The notes under the pieces were generated by a model. The model was not told the origin of the DNA. It ran no database searches and was given only the letters and a program-made list of their open reading frames with translations. From NCBI GenBank assembly GCA_964016985.1, contig OZ024828.1, positions 29,580,581 to 29,644,580 of the forward strand: a DNA stretch of 64,000 bases, read 5' to 3'. Numbering within the stretch: the first letter of the stretch is position 1; every line of letters begins with the position of its first letter. This stretch comes from Anodontia alba. Its lineage: Eukaryota > Mollusca > Bivalvia > Lucinida > Lucinidae. Shown here one piece after another: positions 46,440 through 58,870 of the stretch. The translations under genes were made by a program, and so were the position numbers.

Positions 46440-47515
46440 GGGGGGCTAACAGCAAAATGAGGCAAGACAGAATTATGGTAAAAGGATACTATACTTCCAC
46501 TGAATGTCCTCCACCTTTGTATGCATTTTGAATTCCCATCAGCACTACTGGAGTTGTCAAGGACAAAAAGTGAATCAGTAAAATAAATCAAATAGTAAGC
46601 AAGGCAGAGTAAAGGGGTTCTTGTAAACGCCACTTTCTCTCAACAGTGTTTATCATTTTTAGAAGTTTCAACAAACCCCCTTAAATAGTTTTGGAGTTAT
46701 GCCCGCTAAAAAGAGTGTTTTTTTTTATAAAGAGAAATAATTAAAATAAAAGAAAGTAGAGTTATGGTTCTTGTGTATTGCACTTCATCTCAACATACTT
46801 TATCACTTAAAGAACTCTAAACAGAATCCCTTCAGCAGATTTAGAGTTATGTACCGAACGAGAAAATTTAATAAAGGGAATAATTCCAAAAGGAAGCAAG
46901 GTAGAGATAATGTTCTTGTATACTGCATTGCTGCTTAATGTCTTACATCATTTTATGAAGTTTCAACAAAATTTCTTGAATAGATTTGAAGTTATGCACA
47001 GGACAATACAGCTTAATGAAGGAAGATAATTAAAAATTAGGAAGGTAGAGTTATGATTCTTGTACACTGCATTCTCTCCCTCCCTTCCCTTTATCATTTT
47101 ATGAAGTTGCAACAAAATCCTTTGAACAGTTTCGAAATTATGCCCAAGACACGTTGATTTATTAAAGGGAAATAAAGCAAACAGAAAACAAAGTAGAGTC
47201 ATGGTTCTTCAATATTGCACTTTTTCTTAACGTCCTTCATCATTATATGAAATTTCAACAAAATCACTTGAACAGTTTTGGAATTATGCCCCAGACAGAA
47301 ATTTAATAAAGGGAAATAATTAAAAAAAAGTAAGCAAGACAGAGCTATGGGTTTTGTACACTGCACTTCTCCTTAATGTCCTTAAACACTTTCTGAAATT
47401 TTAATAAAATCCTTGAATAGTTTGGAATTATTACCCAGACAAGAAAATATAATAAAAGGTAATAATTCAAAAATTGAGCAAAGTAGAGTTATGGTACTTG
47501 TACACTGCAATTGTC
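46440..47515 (+). repeat. Tandem array, eight ~145-bp units
   Basis: Diverged units begin near 46465, 46602, 46758, 46902, 47047, 47194, 47341 and 47485 with a variant of AGAGTTATGGTTCTTGTACA, followed by CATTTTATGAAGTTTCAAC and GAGTTATGCCCCAGACA. Period ~144-147 apart from two of 137 and 156. No ORF runs through it. Confidence 0.8.
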
Positions 47516-47701
47516 GATTACTTTTGCTTCAATTGCTGGCGGAGAAAATAGAGTGTCAACTGTGATAGGTCTCTTCTGGCGATACCTGCTCAGAACAAAA
47601 TATCTTGTTGATATCATTATTTCCCGAAAGCACTTAAACCACAAAAGACTGTCTTCGGCACTTTCAGCATGAGGACATTTAGTATGGCATTGAATATGAG
47701 A

Positions 47702-47780
47702 TAAAAGAAAAAACAAAAACAAAAAAAAAAACAAAAAAAAACAAACAAAAAAAAAACAACAACAACAAACAAACAAACAT
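47702..47780. repeat. A/CAA-rich tract
   Basis: AAAC, CAAC and CAAA units, about 80 bp, between the tandem array and the LINE tail. Confidence 0.9.
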
Positions 47781-47831
47781 CTGTTCCAGGTATTTGTCCC
47801 TCGTAAACCGTAACATGGCTACTAAGCACTA

Positions 47832-47967
47832 CAACAGAACAGAACAGAACAGAACTTTATTAAAGAACAAATTCTCAGGCCACTCACAGGTGGCGTAAGA
47901 GAAAATACAAGCAAACAGACAATAAACAAAGGAACAGGCAATGTTACAATAATAAGACATATACAGA
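47832..47967 (-). mobile_element. LINE 3' UTR and short tandem tail
   Basis: On the minus strand the ORF is followed by ~110 bp with CCACCTGTGAGTGGCCTGAG, then TTAATAAAGTTCTG and four TTCTG repeats, the likely 3' end of the retroposed copy. Confidence 0.65.
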
Positions 47968-48915
47968 CTATGTGGAAAATGTAGTCGCACATTTGTTCAT
48001 TATTATCTGAACAAACTCGGAAAGGTTTTTAAGTGTCGCTAAATTATCTGAGGCAAGTAGTTCTTTCTGTTTTATTATATTGGGCCTTTTATAAAAATAA
48101 GGTTTCAAATGGCGTTCTCTCTCTGTTTCAAAATAGTTACAACAAAACAGATAATGAAATTCGTCACCTAATTCGTCTTTGTGACAAAGTTGACACTTTC
48201 TATCGTCGAAGGGTACATTTTCCCAACGGCCTGTCTCAATCGGAAGTCTGTGATTACTTGTTCTGAACTTTACAAGAGGCAAAAATTGTTTACGATCAAG
48301 TTTTATCAAATACTTTTCGAAATTAAGGTCTTGTTTAAAACTATAAAAAATTCTACCTTTTGATGAAGAATTAACCTTCTGGACCCATTCTTGAATGTGT
48401 AAATCAAATAGAACCCTAGACACTGACAGCTTGACTGACCTGGGATTATCAATGACTTCTTTGTTCAAAAGGTCAATTTGACCAACTGAAACAAGTATAT
48501 CTTTTATATAGCTTACCCATTTATGCTCATAACCAGCATTGTATTCGTGTAACAGTTTTTTGTATAACAATGTGGATAGTTTCGTTTCTTTTCCGTTTAC
48601 CAGAGATAACCAATATCCAATCATTCGGCTCTTTACAGTCACTTCCACTGGCATTCGTCCAAGTTCAGCATATAGCATGTAAATAGGCGTACTCTTTTTC
48701 AAATTAGTAATTCGCCTTAAAAATTCATTTTGAAGATTTTCGATAAGTTTAATATTTTCAAACCCCCACATGTGTGCTATAAAGGGCGAGAAAATGAAAT
48801 TACAAAAACTGCGTGTAATGTTTTTCAGGAAAAAACCTAGCCATTGACACTTCCTACCGCAAAAATGCTTTTGTACTGAATGAAAGCTCTTTTTGAAAGA
48901 AGCAGCAATACACCC
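47968..48915 (-). pseudogene. LINE ORF2 C-terminal remnant (5'-truncated)
   Basis: About 315 open codons on the minus strand, from after a TAA at 48916-48918 to a TGA at 47968. The first Met (48771) is internal, because the frame and similarity continue 48 codons further upstream. Recognisable parts are the post-RT thumb region (WGFENIKLIENLQNEFLRRI), the C-terminal FRTSNHRLPIETGRW, and a zinc-knuckle-like CQLCHKDELGDEFHYLFCC, as in many mollusc and cnidarian non-LTR retrotransposons. The palm (YxDD) and endonuclease are absent: further upstream a second stop follows and homology fades. It cannot be autonomous. Exact clade (CR1/L2-like or RTE-like) is undecided; the short tandem tail favours CR1/L2-like. 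Confidence 0.8.
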
Positions 48916-48918
48916 TTA

Positions 48919-49783
48919 TCATTTATCTAACCAGCGTTTGCATTTGTGCATACAACAGAATAAGAGTAGGGGTTGTACCTCGATATAATATAAGCTTCCT
49001 ACTTTTTTAGCATCTGCGGATAGAAATAAAAACATCTTGAGAATATTTTGAATAGTGCACTCAAGCAATTGTTTGAAATAATAGTTTTTGTATAGAAGAA
49101 GTAGAAGTATACCTCACCAGCTAAGAAACGCCAAAATAGCTGAACTGCCAGCCTTATCCCTTACCATGATAATATTCATTACCTGTGTGAGCCAATAATA
49201 ATGATGAACATAACAACATAAAATTGACTTAGCTGATTTTAAAGGAACATTTAACATACATTTTACGGTTGTACAAACATTTTCATATGACCAAATATTT
49301 TCAAATGACCAATTATGTACATTTGTGAAAAATAGAATCGCCTAAAACATAAAACGGTCGCTTTTTGTTCAACTTAAACTATTAACTGAAGATGTTTGCT
49401 CGTGTGTTGCTGTAACTTGATCACATATATGCTCAGCCTTTAAGAACCAGTACACAAATATGCCGGTTACAACTGTTAGAGATGAACTCATATCGAGTAC
49501 AACATTCTTGGTACATGATGATATCTGCACTTTCAGGATATTGGATAGATCAATATCAGCAAAAATGACATTCTGTTAAAATAGTATGATTCAGATCATT
49601 TACTTGTCGTAAACCAAAACACAGTAGCACTAATCACTATAACATGAGTAAAAGAACAGAACCCTGAAGAAATGTAAACTACTCAAGCTAGTATATAATA
49701 CGAAAACCAGACAATGAGTATTTTAGGTTCAAAGCTGCTTTACACATCTTTGATAAAACAACTTTTTTTTTGAAAACAAAATA
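48919..49783. other. No gene recognised
   Basis: Upstream of the truncated LINE. It may include eroded LINE sequence near 48919-48970 (KCKRWLDK then stops), then AT-rich unique DNA. Confidence 0.4.
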
Positions 49784-50132
49784 CAGTGAAACCTCGTTAT
49801 AACGACAGCATTTGTTCCAAAAGATGTTGCCATTATAATGACTTTGCTATTGTAAAAAATCCTTAATGAACAGAATGATATGTAAGAAAAGCATTGCTTT
49901 ATTCTTTTTTCCTCATAGAACATATGTTTTTGATAGTTGTTAGAATCGCCTCAGTGAGGCGATTCTAATAAATATCCATAACATATATTGCTTAAAATTC
50001 TAATGCAATGTTCTTGCATAATTTCTCATTATTCAAGTTGCCACCTCTTCAGCGAAGGTTTCGTGACATTCAAATTGTCATTATAACAAATTTTATCGTT
50101 GTATCGAGTGTCGGTATAAAGAGGGTTGACTG
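49784..50132. mobile_element. CAGTGAAACCTCG family element with M1-like core
   Basis: Ends CAGTGAAACCTCGTTATAAC and AAAGAGGGTTGACTG, flanked by TA. Near its middle, at 49936-49975, lies the palindrome GTTAGAATCGCCTC-AGT-GAGGCGATTCTAA, again like the M1 core. Confidence 0.78.
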
Positions 50133-50284
50133 TACATCAATGCGCCTTGTTCTTAGACATAACCACCGATTTAATGAGGATGTTCTACCACAAAACAATA
50201 TCTTTCGAGACTAGGGACGGTAATATCTGTGCAAGCATAGCATATTTCTCCATTTTGACTATAAGACTACTTTCGACAACAGAA

Positions 50285-50890
50285 AAATTGGCTTACTGTC
50301 CTTTTGACATCACTCGGAAGACATCACTCGGAAGACATCACTCGGAAAGACGTTGTTTTTTTTTTTGACTTGAGTTTTATTTTAAATGAAAATATTTTAT
50401 TCTGACGGACCATATCATCAGAAACTATTAGCCTTTTCTGTTTCTGTGGTTTGCTCTCAATTATTTACCCTAAAATTAGATTTACGACCAAAAATTTGTC
50501 TGACCTATGCAATTTCTATAGTTAAGTGCTTTTTTTGAACTTTTCGTCTAAGAAAATATGTTTTACTTTTCTTTGCTGAATTTAAATTATTGATGATTCA
50601 CAACATAAGTGTGAAAATTTCAGTAAAATTGAACAGCGGAACTTGTTGGAAAAATTGCCTTCAAGTTATCTACCCTAAAGATCTCTGCATAATCTGCATT
50701 TGTTTTTCTATGGGGAAAGTGTAAAATATTTGCTTAAAAAAAAAACAATGTCTAGAATAAAACTATTTGTGCATAGTTACGAGAAATGGTTTTGTATTAA
50801 ATCATGACAAAAGTTTGCAAATTTACTTCTTCTGTGTAAAGCGCCAAGCAAAAACGACTTTCTGAAAGATGTTGAAAGCACAATAAGGCA
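50285..50890 (-). mobile_element. TIR element, inverted copy with triplicated tip
   Basis: Body matches 37575-38155 reversed. At 50307-50348 the terminal motif GACATCACTCGGAA is repeated three times in tandem. Confidence 0.75.
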
Positions 50891-51209
50891 ATGCAGCCGC
50901 CTTTACCTGAGTAAGTATATTTAATAAAACAAGTCAAATGCGTGATACAATACGTGAAGGAATAACCATATTTATGGTCAGAGCAATACTATCCATACAA
51001 AAGTGTTTTTTTTCTTAAAACACGTGGGCCACATATGAAATGTATGAAACCAAACACTTGAAAATGTAGTTCCATTTTGAAATTAACAATTATCTCCATG
51101 AGAAATTGGACTGGCCATCAGTAGAAGAGCAAACATTTCAAAGAAAAATAATTTGAAATGTTTATATCGTAATAGTATTGAACTCTGCATGTCTAGTGTA
51201 TGAGCTATA

Positions 51210-51440
51210 CATTACGAAAACATATCTATTCAAACATATAGATAATTTCACCCTAAAACCTGAAAATTTTCAGATAAAAAAACTCTGAAAGTTTTTCTAT
51301 TTCTGCTCAAAACATAGAGGCAGTTCTAACGAGTACCCACAATCTATGTTTATGAGCAAAAATAAGAAAAATAATGTATACCCCTGTATATAAAAGTGGG
51401 GTTAAGGGGGTCAAAATTATATAGGCGCGTTTTCGTGATG
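51210..51440 (-). mobile_element. M1 element, core left arm deleted
   Basis: Both ends present. The core goes from AAAACATAGAGGCAGTTCTAACG, missing the whole first arm, and the flanking hairpin has also lost about 20 bp. Confidence 0.9.
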
Positions 51441-52660
51441 TCTGTACACAAGCATTATTAATAATATATGCTGGAGCTTGTGTCTGTAGAATGGATCTAG
51501 TTTCTTCAGGCAAACTAGAACATCTATTTAAACACTATGATCTCCCTAAATCACAACTGGAACCTTCTGGATGTGAGAATATAACTTGATTACCGTTTTC
51601 ATATTTTGGAGAAAATGCGGGAGAGACGAAATTATAAAGCGAAATCTTATTTTTCATATACCTATAAAAAATGAAATCCACATTCCATCTGAATTATTAT
51701 TATTCCTGATCGTAGCAGACATATTTTTTACGTATGATGATTATAAATGTTATTACAAACAGTTATTACTTGCAACTGAATAATTAGTAATAATATGACT
51801 GTGTAGATATTCTAGCTTTCTTTGAAAGAAGTAAATCCTCAGAACTGACATAGTATTTGTGATAACTTAATAATGGTTTTCGTTTTCTTCCATAAATCGA
51901 CACACAGCGATCCGCTCATTGTCAATAAAACAGCGAGACATATATAAATGTCAATCCTCTTCAAACGAAAATTCTGTGATGATGTCAAATAACATTTTTA
52001 ATATAGCTTTGGATTTTTACATATGGTAGACTATTCGTAGCTCACAAAGGACGTTTTATATTCGCCAGGACGTCAGTTTGTGACGATCCCGGCAAATCTA
52101 TCCTACTAAAAGAACGAATTAGCCTCAAAAACAAGAAAACGGTAAAAACCTGCTGCGTTTGGTTGGTTTAAATTAATAACGATATTGTTCTTATTGATAA
52201 ATTTTATATTTAATTTCCGGAATTTTAATGAGTTTTCCAGTTTCTTTTGTGGGGAAACAGACAATACTTTATTCAAATTCTCCCAAAGTAGCTTCTCGAA
52301 TTTTCCACCTATAAATAGATTACGTGCACATTGTAAGTAAATCGGACGTCATGTAAGCATAGATGGGCGCGTATTTATATGACTGAACGATCGGTGTTCC
52401 CCGTGTGGCGTAATAGTCAATTTATGCATTGCAGCGATGCTTCTGTAAACGACGAAGGTGTGAACCGAATGAAAGAACAAAGTTCGAGAACGTAATGGCA
52501 TATGTAATTAAGAATCTTTTTTTTTTTTTTTTTTTTTTTTTCTTTCGGGAAAATTCATTTATTTCAAACTGCATAGAAAAATCTACCCAATAAATATTTT
52601 AATTTTGGTCAGTTATTACTGTCCTCTGTGGTCAATATAGGTGAATTGTTGTATAAGGAG
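51441..52660. other. No gene recognised
   Basis: Unique-looking AT-rich DNA with a T run at 52519-52540. No family was matched. Confidence 0.4.
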
Positions 52661-53035
52661 GCTACGCCGTACTCACTCTTCGAACCATCTCAAACACCGC
52701 TGGGCAGTCCGAACCCAGTTTGATCACCATCGGGTTCGAGCTATTGAGGTGCGACTATAATTGGACCTAGCGGCAACTCTGCATATATGAGCAAAATCAA
52801 CAAAATGACCCGTTAACCACGTGCAGTGACCTGTGCATCTGCCCAGTCTGATCCGTCTTCACTGTCTGCACGTAGAAACCTTGGACCCTTAGCAACCCAT
52901 CGAGTGCTCAGCCAGACTGATGAAACGTTGAATATCAATGTTAACCTGACACTGCCCTGGGTAGTCAAGTCATTGTGTTGGGTTTGTCATGCGCTTGCTC
53001 ATATGGTTAAACCGTCCGAAATCAGCAGGCCGATT

Positions 53036-53205
53036 ACCTACGAATTTACCGGCGCAGTGGCTAAGTTGCTAGAACGTCCGCCTTGCGTTCCGGAGGTTGT
53101 GTGCTCGATCCGCTGCCAAGTTATACCAAAGAATTTTAACATGATATTACTGCAGATGCTCTTTCGCTTTGCGATCAGCATTAAGCAAACGGAAATGGTC
53201 GGCCT
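53036..53205 (+). mobile_element. Possible degraded SINE
   Basis: CGCAGTGGCTAAGTTGCTAG and GTGTGCTCGATCCGC resemble A and B boxes at the usual spacing. No tail or target duplication was found. Confidence 0.35.
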
Positions 53206-53220
53206 GGTATAACGTGACTG

Positions 53221-54420
53221 GGTGGAATGTTACGTCATGTGTCTGGCGTGGGATATTTTAGTTAGGCAGCACTGTAAAGGTGAATATTGATCTCCCTGTC
53301 ATATAAAGACATCGTCGCGATATGACTAAAAGATCGTGACGTTGAACACAGATATAATTAAATAATAATAAAAATTAACCTTTTCACTTTTTTTTCTGAT
53401 TTCAATCTGTTCGATGAATAAAAATATAATATAATACCCGCACTTGCGCGGGTCCTTTTATAGTATAAAAAAAAAATCTTAAAACAAACTACATGTATGT
53501 TATAAGCAGATTAATGTCTATTTTATTTTAATTTCAATCAAGAAATTTCATAAAGCTTAATAAAAGCAAACATTAAAGAATCACTTTGTTGTTCTTTTTT
53601 GGCTTTTAAACTGAAAATTTATTAAACTGTAGTGTACCCTTATCCCATATCTCTATGTAAACATGAACAAATTTGCGCCGGTACTTAGACGTTTGCGTCT
53701 AAATATTTTGTCTTATTTGTACTATTAGAACTATATTTGTGTAGGCGTGTACATATTTACTTGCATAGCAACAATAATTGTAGGTAGTCCAAACAATCAA
53801 TATGCAAAATAAGCATGACACGCCCAATTTTATTTCAACCAATCGATAATACTGTAGGTATATCATGTATCAAATGCCCTGGCAGCCGAATGATATTTTG
53901 TTAAATAGTGGTTAATAGGTAACTTTATAGTATGAACCACTGGTCAATATCGTTAGTATTTAAAAAAAAACAACAAAAAACAAAACAAAAAAAAAACAAA
54001 CAAAAAAACAAGCAATATCTTTAAAAAAGATAAACGGCGTAAGAGGTACTGGAATATGAATATTGAAACAACTTTGTGGTTCAATATGAAAAGAAGAAGA
54101 CCTTTAAAATATAAACTTTATTACAAATTCAAACAGAATCAAAAAAGTTTTAATACTGTATAACATTGTATATATTGCAAGGGTTGGCAGGAGAGAGAGT
54201 GTACTCAGATGTGTAAACATCTGTGCTAAATAATGAAAAGCAATTTAGCATATACAATGTAAATGTAAAGCACATGATTTTGTGTGTTAATTTGTATACT
54301 TTACTAGTATTAGAAATATCCTTGCCAACCATGCACCTTTTTGATAAAGAGTAAGCAAAGTGTACTGACCATGAAGATTGGCAAAAACTGGAAAAAACAT
54401 ACATTATGTATTTAATTTGT
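53221..54420. other. No gene recognised
   Basis: Contains an A-rich tract (53961-54010) and a 119-codon minus ORF (54150-54509) without motifs. 54430-54500 (GGGTCATGATGGCCCTGGAT) resembles a dispersed mollusc repeat, by memory only. Confidence 0.4.
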
Positions 54421-55089
54421 AATAAGAGGGTCATGATGGCCCTGGATTGCTCACATGGGAAGCAGATTCTTTTAGCCTGGCGGAAGGATATTTTCAAAGT
54501 TTTCTGCATATATATCAGACCCTGCCCTTTGTTGGTGATTTTGTTTTCTTTTGGTGATACAAATTAATTTGAAACATTTTGATGGATGGTTAATCCAGTA
54601 ATGTTTGTGAGTATAACTGAAATCTAATTAGTTGCTGATTACAAAATGTTCGAAGTGTTCTCGACAGACATATGAGGAACCAACCAAAATAATTTGAACA
54701 AATTTGATAGACATTCACCTATGGAACATTTGTACAAAAATTTTGAAATTGGACCATAGGTTGAGCAGAAGAAGAACTGTCAAGTTTACTCTACATAATT
54801 CCATATATAATGAAAAGTAACCACGCCAACTGGAAGCATATTTTGAGACAGAACAGAATTCTTTTAACAAGATTTAAAGACCTTCTGCTGAAGAGACATT
54901 TCTGTGGAAAAAAAAAAAAAAAAAAAAAATCCAACCAGCCCATACCAGGTTTGGTTGCTATAGCAACAAGAGGGATAACTCTCAGTGCTCCAGCTAGGAT
55001 TTTAGGGCAGAGGGGTGCTGGGTAGGGCACTTTTGCGCGTGCGGGTAAAAAAATAGGGCACTTTTTTTCTCTTTGAAATGGTCAATTAT

Positions 55090-55695
55090 CAGTACCATTA
55101 TGATCTATAGTGTACTGTGCAATTCAGCCTCATGTAACATAGATCTATTACTTTATTTTTGATCTAAGAAACAGTAAGGGTAACAGAGAAATAAATTAAA
55201 TGGGGTCTTACAATTTATATTTTTTATTTAGGACTGAACTTTTTTTCCTTTGTAAAATGTCGACATTTCATGTGAATAGTTTGGCGTAGAATAGTTAGAG
55301 TGTGTCAATATTTGGATAACTGACTGTTCAGATATTTTAAGCTACAAGAAACTGGTTCACATTGAGTGTCCATTTAGCCACACAATATATTATTGTATCA
55401 ATTAAATTTCAATTTTTATCGAGTTGTATATCCTTTTCCTACCAAGTTCTCTAATCTAAACAGATAATCACATTACATATTACATTTCTACCATTTTTTT
55501 ATGTAATTTATTAAATGGTTATTATTATCTTTTCTCTCTGATGTTCATGACTTAGTATTAAACTTGGAATTAAATCTCATAATAGTTGAGCCTCTGTATT
55601 ACTATTCAAAGGGAATAACTAGGAAAATTCTGCATCCGTCAGAAAACGGAGAAAGTGAATTCAGGACAAGAAAACTTCAGCAAACAACATCGCCA

Positions 55696-55736
<41 letters not shown>

Positions 55737-55980
55737 ATCGTTTAACTAACTGTTTGCAATATTATTGCATAATTTAATTGCAATGGATTATTATTGTAAA
55801 GATGAATTGGTTAAACAACAATAGTGATCTAACTTAATTTCACGGTGCTACATTTCACGGCACGCACCAATAGCCGAAAAATAACGGTCTCTATTCATAA
55901 ACTTTGAACAATCATTCGGCCCTCCAACACATTGACTTTTCAGACGTGGGAAACACGTGACCAAATTACTTGGTGCACAA
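55090..55980. other. No gene recognised
   Basis: AT-rich, holding the CT microsatellite. TTAGGGCAGAGGGG / ATAGGGCAC motifs just before it (54998-55065) look repeat-derived. Confidence 0.4.
55698..55732. repeat. CT microsatellite
   Basis: About 17 CT units. Confidence 0.95.
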
Positions 55981-55986
55981 TGTTTG

Positions 55987-56372
55987 TTACTATGTTTAGC
56001 TCCGCTTCAGGTAGGATGTTTTAGAATATCTCGATTTATACCTGATGAATTGTTTTCAAATAAAGCACAGTTCGCGAAAAATCAAGCTCTTTCTCGTGGT
56101 GTCAGTGCTATGCTGCAATCTGGTCTGATTCTCGAGAACATTCGGAGAATGTTTTTCGTCAAAATTCATGTACATTGTTCCGGTGACCCAGATTGACAGC
56201 AAAAACATTCTTCGAATGTTCTCGAGAATTAGACCAGACTGCAGAATAGTGCTTACACCACCAGAAAGACCTTGATTTTCCACGTAATCTGTGCTTTATT
56301 TGAACAAATTCCATTCGGTATGAGAAGAGATATTCTAAAAAATCCTACCTGAAGCGGAGGCTAAAAATAGTA
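55987..56372. mobile_element. Foldback element, ~170-bp arms
   Basis: TTACTATGTTTAGCTCCGC ... GCGGAGGCTAAAAATAGTAA with arms 55987-56157 and 56201-56372 and a ~43-bp loop. Both strands therefore encode the peptide SGLILENIRRMF in short ORFs, a consequence of the symmetry, not a gene. Confidence 0.85.
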
Positions 56373-56604
56373 ATATTTCTTCTTCGTGTCGTTTACGCTC
56401 CGACGTAATAGGCCGCTTACACCGTAAATAAATAAAAGGGGTGTTCAACAAACCTATTACCTAGTTAAGAATGAACAATATTATTTATGTTGCCAATATT
56501 TCTACCAAGCTTAAGGCATAGTTCCTGTTTATTTATTATATAGAATTAAACCATGCAATTTTACATCCCTTTTGTACATAATACAAGGCACATGATAATT
56601 CTGT

Positions 56605-57659
56605 ATGGTCGGGTATGAAAGCCACGGCCGAGATGCCGAGCCGAGCCGAAAAAGCCGAGCCTGACATAATGTTTTCTTGTATTTATTCAAACGAGTTCAA
56701 GATACTTATTTCTTTTAATCTTATATGACCATATATGTAAAATGCTGTGTTCACAATTAAAATTTATATAATTACTTGCTTATTTATGATTCTATATCCA
56801 ATTTTCCATTTAATAGGGGTATGAAAGCCACGGCCGCGAAAGGTATATGTTTTGGCTAGTTTGTGAACAAATGGTGATGTTTTATAATCTGAGCATTTGA
56901 CGGAGTTTGCAAAGAGATATTTTAAAATTACTTTGAATCATTATAACATGTAGAAACTGTTTATATTCTCACTATTCTTCTTTTCACCCAAATAACGAGG
57001 GTCGACAGAATCTAAAAAATAGAATAGATATAAACTAAACGAAAATAACTGAAACGGCTGAAAGGGCCTAAAGGATCAGGTGAGCTAACATTACAGTCAT
57101 TTATGACTCCACATCTATAACTAATTTGATAGTTTTTCCGATTAATGCTGGTCATCATACTGGTGTTAGATGTATTTGTTAAGTTTATGCCCTTTAAATG
57201 CTCTTGCTTTCCTTTTCGGTTATTTTCATTTAGTTTTCTCTGTTCTATATTTAGATCCTGCTTATTCTCGTTATTTGGATGAAAAAGAAGAATAATGGGC
57301 AATATAAACAGTTTCTGTATGTAATAATGATACACAATAATTTTAAATACCTTTTTGCAACCTTTGTCAAATGCTCTGATCATAAAATATCGCCATTTAT
57401 TCACAAAATGGCCAAAATGTATCCCTTTCGCGGCCGTAGCTTTCATACCCCTGTTGAAAGGAAAATTGGATATAAAGTCATAAATAAGCAAAATTAATGA
57501 TTATACAAATTTTAATTGTGAATACAGCATTTTACATATATGGTAATATAAGACCAACAGAAATAAGTAATTTGAACTGGTTTGAACAAATACACTATAT
57601 CAGGCTCGGCTTTTTCAGCTCGGCTCGGCAGCTCGGCCTAGGCTTTCATACCCGACCAT
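56605..57659. mobile_element. Large foldback element, ~400-bp arms
   Basis: Left arm 56605-57005, right arm 57255-57659, loop ~250 bp without a convincing ORF. Ends ATGGTCGGGTATGAAAGCC and GGCTTTCATACCCGACCAT, flanked by TCTGT on both sides (56600-56604, 57660-57664). Each arm contains a second GGTATGAAAGCCACGGCCG ~207 bp inside, so a foldback may be nested in a foldback. Confidence 0.83.
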
Positions 57660-58164
57660 TCTGTATATTATGGACACAGTGGAGAGAAGTAAACTTGAAC
57701 GTCCCTTGTTCGCTTAGCATTTTGGGCCGCTTATATCAACATGTTACACTGTACAGAATTAAAAGCTCGTCTATAATCATTTATTTCATTGAAACTATTT
57801 TATTGGTATTATTTAAATTATGGGTATTTTTGTCCATTGTTTAACATCTGCATTGCCATACTGCACAACTTTAAATAGATAGATGTCATAATTAAGTGAT
57901 TGTTCAGTCACGAATATATTCGTCAAACTTCGGTAAATTCTATACTTACCCCTACTTATTTTCAGACGTTTACACATTTTTAACCAATCGCAAATTACTA
58001 TTTATTCATTCGAGACCAATACCAATAAGTATGTCAAAAGCCAGCTTATACAACTACGCCGAAAAAAAAAACAAAAAAAACAACTATCAAATAGCATTCA
58101 ACATGCACAGTCAAAATGAGAAATTTATATGTTCAAATTGTTTAACATTTTATTATTGCATAAA

Positions 58165-58585
58165 ATGCAGTGCTGCACGTTATTAACAGCCGTACATTAA
58201 CCGGCGAAAAGCCTTGTATTAACGAGGCAATTCACGATCTGTTAATGCACGACTACGCAACTTTCAATATGCTCGTACCTGGGCAATAGAATTACTGTCG
58301 TCATGAGATGTGTACTGTCCGGCTCTAAAACGAGCAAATCCGTGGAAATTGCGTTCGCGAGACATCGGTGAAAAGGCGAAACAAAATAATGCAAGAAATA
58401 ACGCGAAATGTAGCAAATGTTTTCAGTTTTTATGCAATAATAGCGATCGAACATGTTTTTTTTTTCAATGCATTAACATTCGTTAGGTCCCTTGGGAGGT
58501 GTTGAAAACCGCGGCCTTCGGCCTCGGTTTTCAACACCTCCGTCGGGACCTGACGAATGTTAATGCATGAAAACCCATGTTTGAT
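58165..58585 (-). mobile_element. Same element, inverted, complete hairpin
   Basis: The body precedes the hairpin on the plus strand; hairpin tip CGCGGCCTTCGGCCTCGG. Arms end AACATGTTTTTTTTTTC and GAAAACCCATGTTTGATC. Confidence 0.75.
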
Positions 58586-58734
58586 CCTATATTAAAGCTT
58601 CATCCTAGTGTACAATATCACATGCATACAGTAAAAATTCAATGTCCCGATCACCGATGGCTCGCTTGTCGTTGCTGATTTGACCGCTAATTAAAAGTGC
58701 CGCGTCCCTTAATTTCAGAATATGTCAGTCAATT

Positions 58735-58870
58735 TCTGCGAAGTCCCTCCAATGTAACAATTCTTCTTAAGTCATTCTAGAGGACAAAGCAACCCCTTCA
58801 CAAGATATCAGTGACTTCACACGGACAACTTCATTGTTAAAATTTCTCCTCTGAAATTAAAGTGACAGAG
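58735..58870 (-). repeat. Inverted fragment of block A/B sequence
   Basis: The reverse complement reads TTTCAGAGGAGAAATTTT..TGTGAAGTCACTGATATCTTGTGAAG..CTCTAGAATGACTTAAGAAGAATTG, matching 5872-5980 and 39600-39690. A nearby direct piece (59058-59118, CATATTTATTAGCAGAGAAA) matches 10108-10170. So a third, scrambled relative of the block exists. Confidence 0.65.

Noticed and set aside
48769..48771. Met at 48771 as the start of a host gene
   Set aside because: The open frame and LINE similarity continue upstream of it; the protein is a truncated retrotransposon C-terminus.
52826..53212. 128-codon ORF
   Set aside because: Overlaps a degraded palindromic repeat and a possible SINE; no motif.
55957..56283. 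Two antisense ORFs encoding the same peptide SGLILENIRRMF
   Set aside because: A necessary result of the foldback symmetry; no other support.
57012..57491. 159-codon minus ORF inside the large foldback
   Set aside because: It runs from the right arm through the loop, has no domain and its composition is unremarkable.
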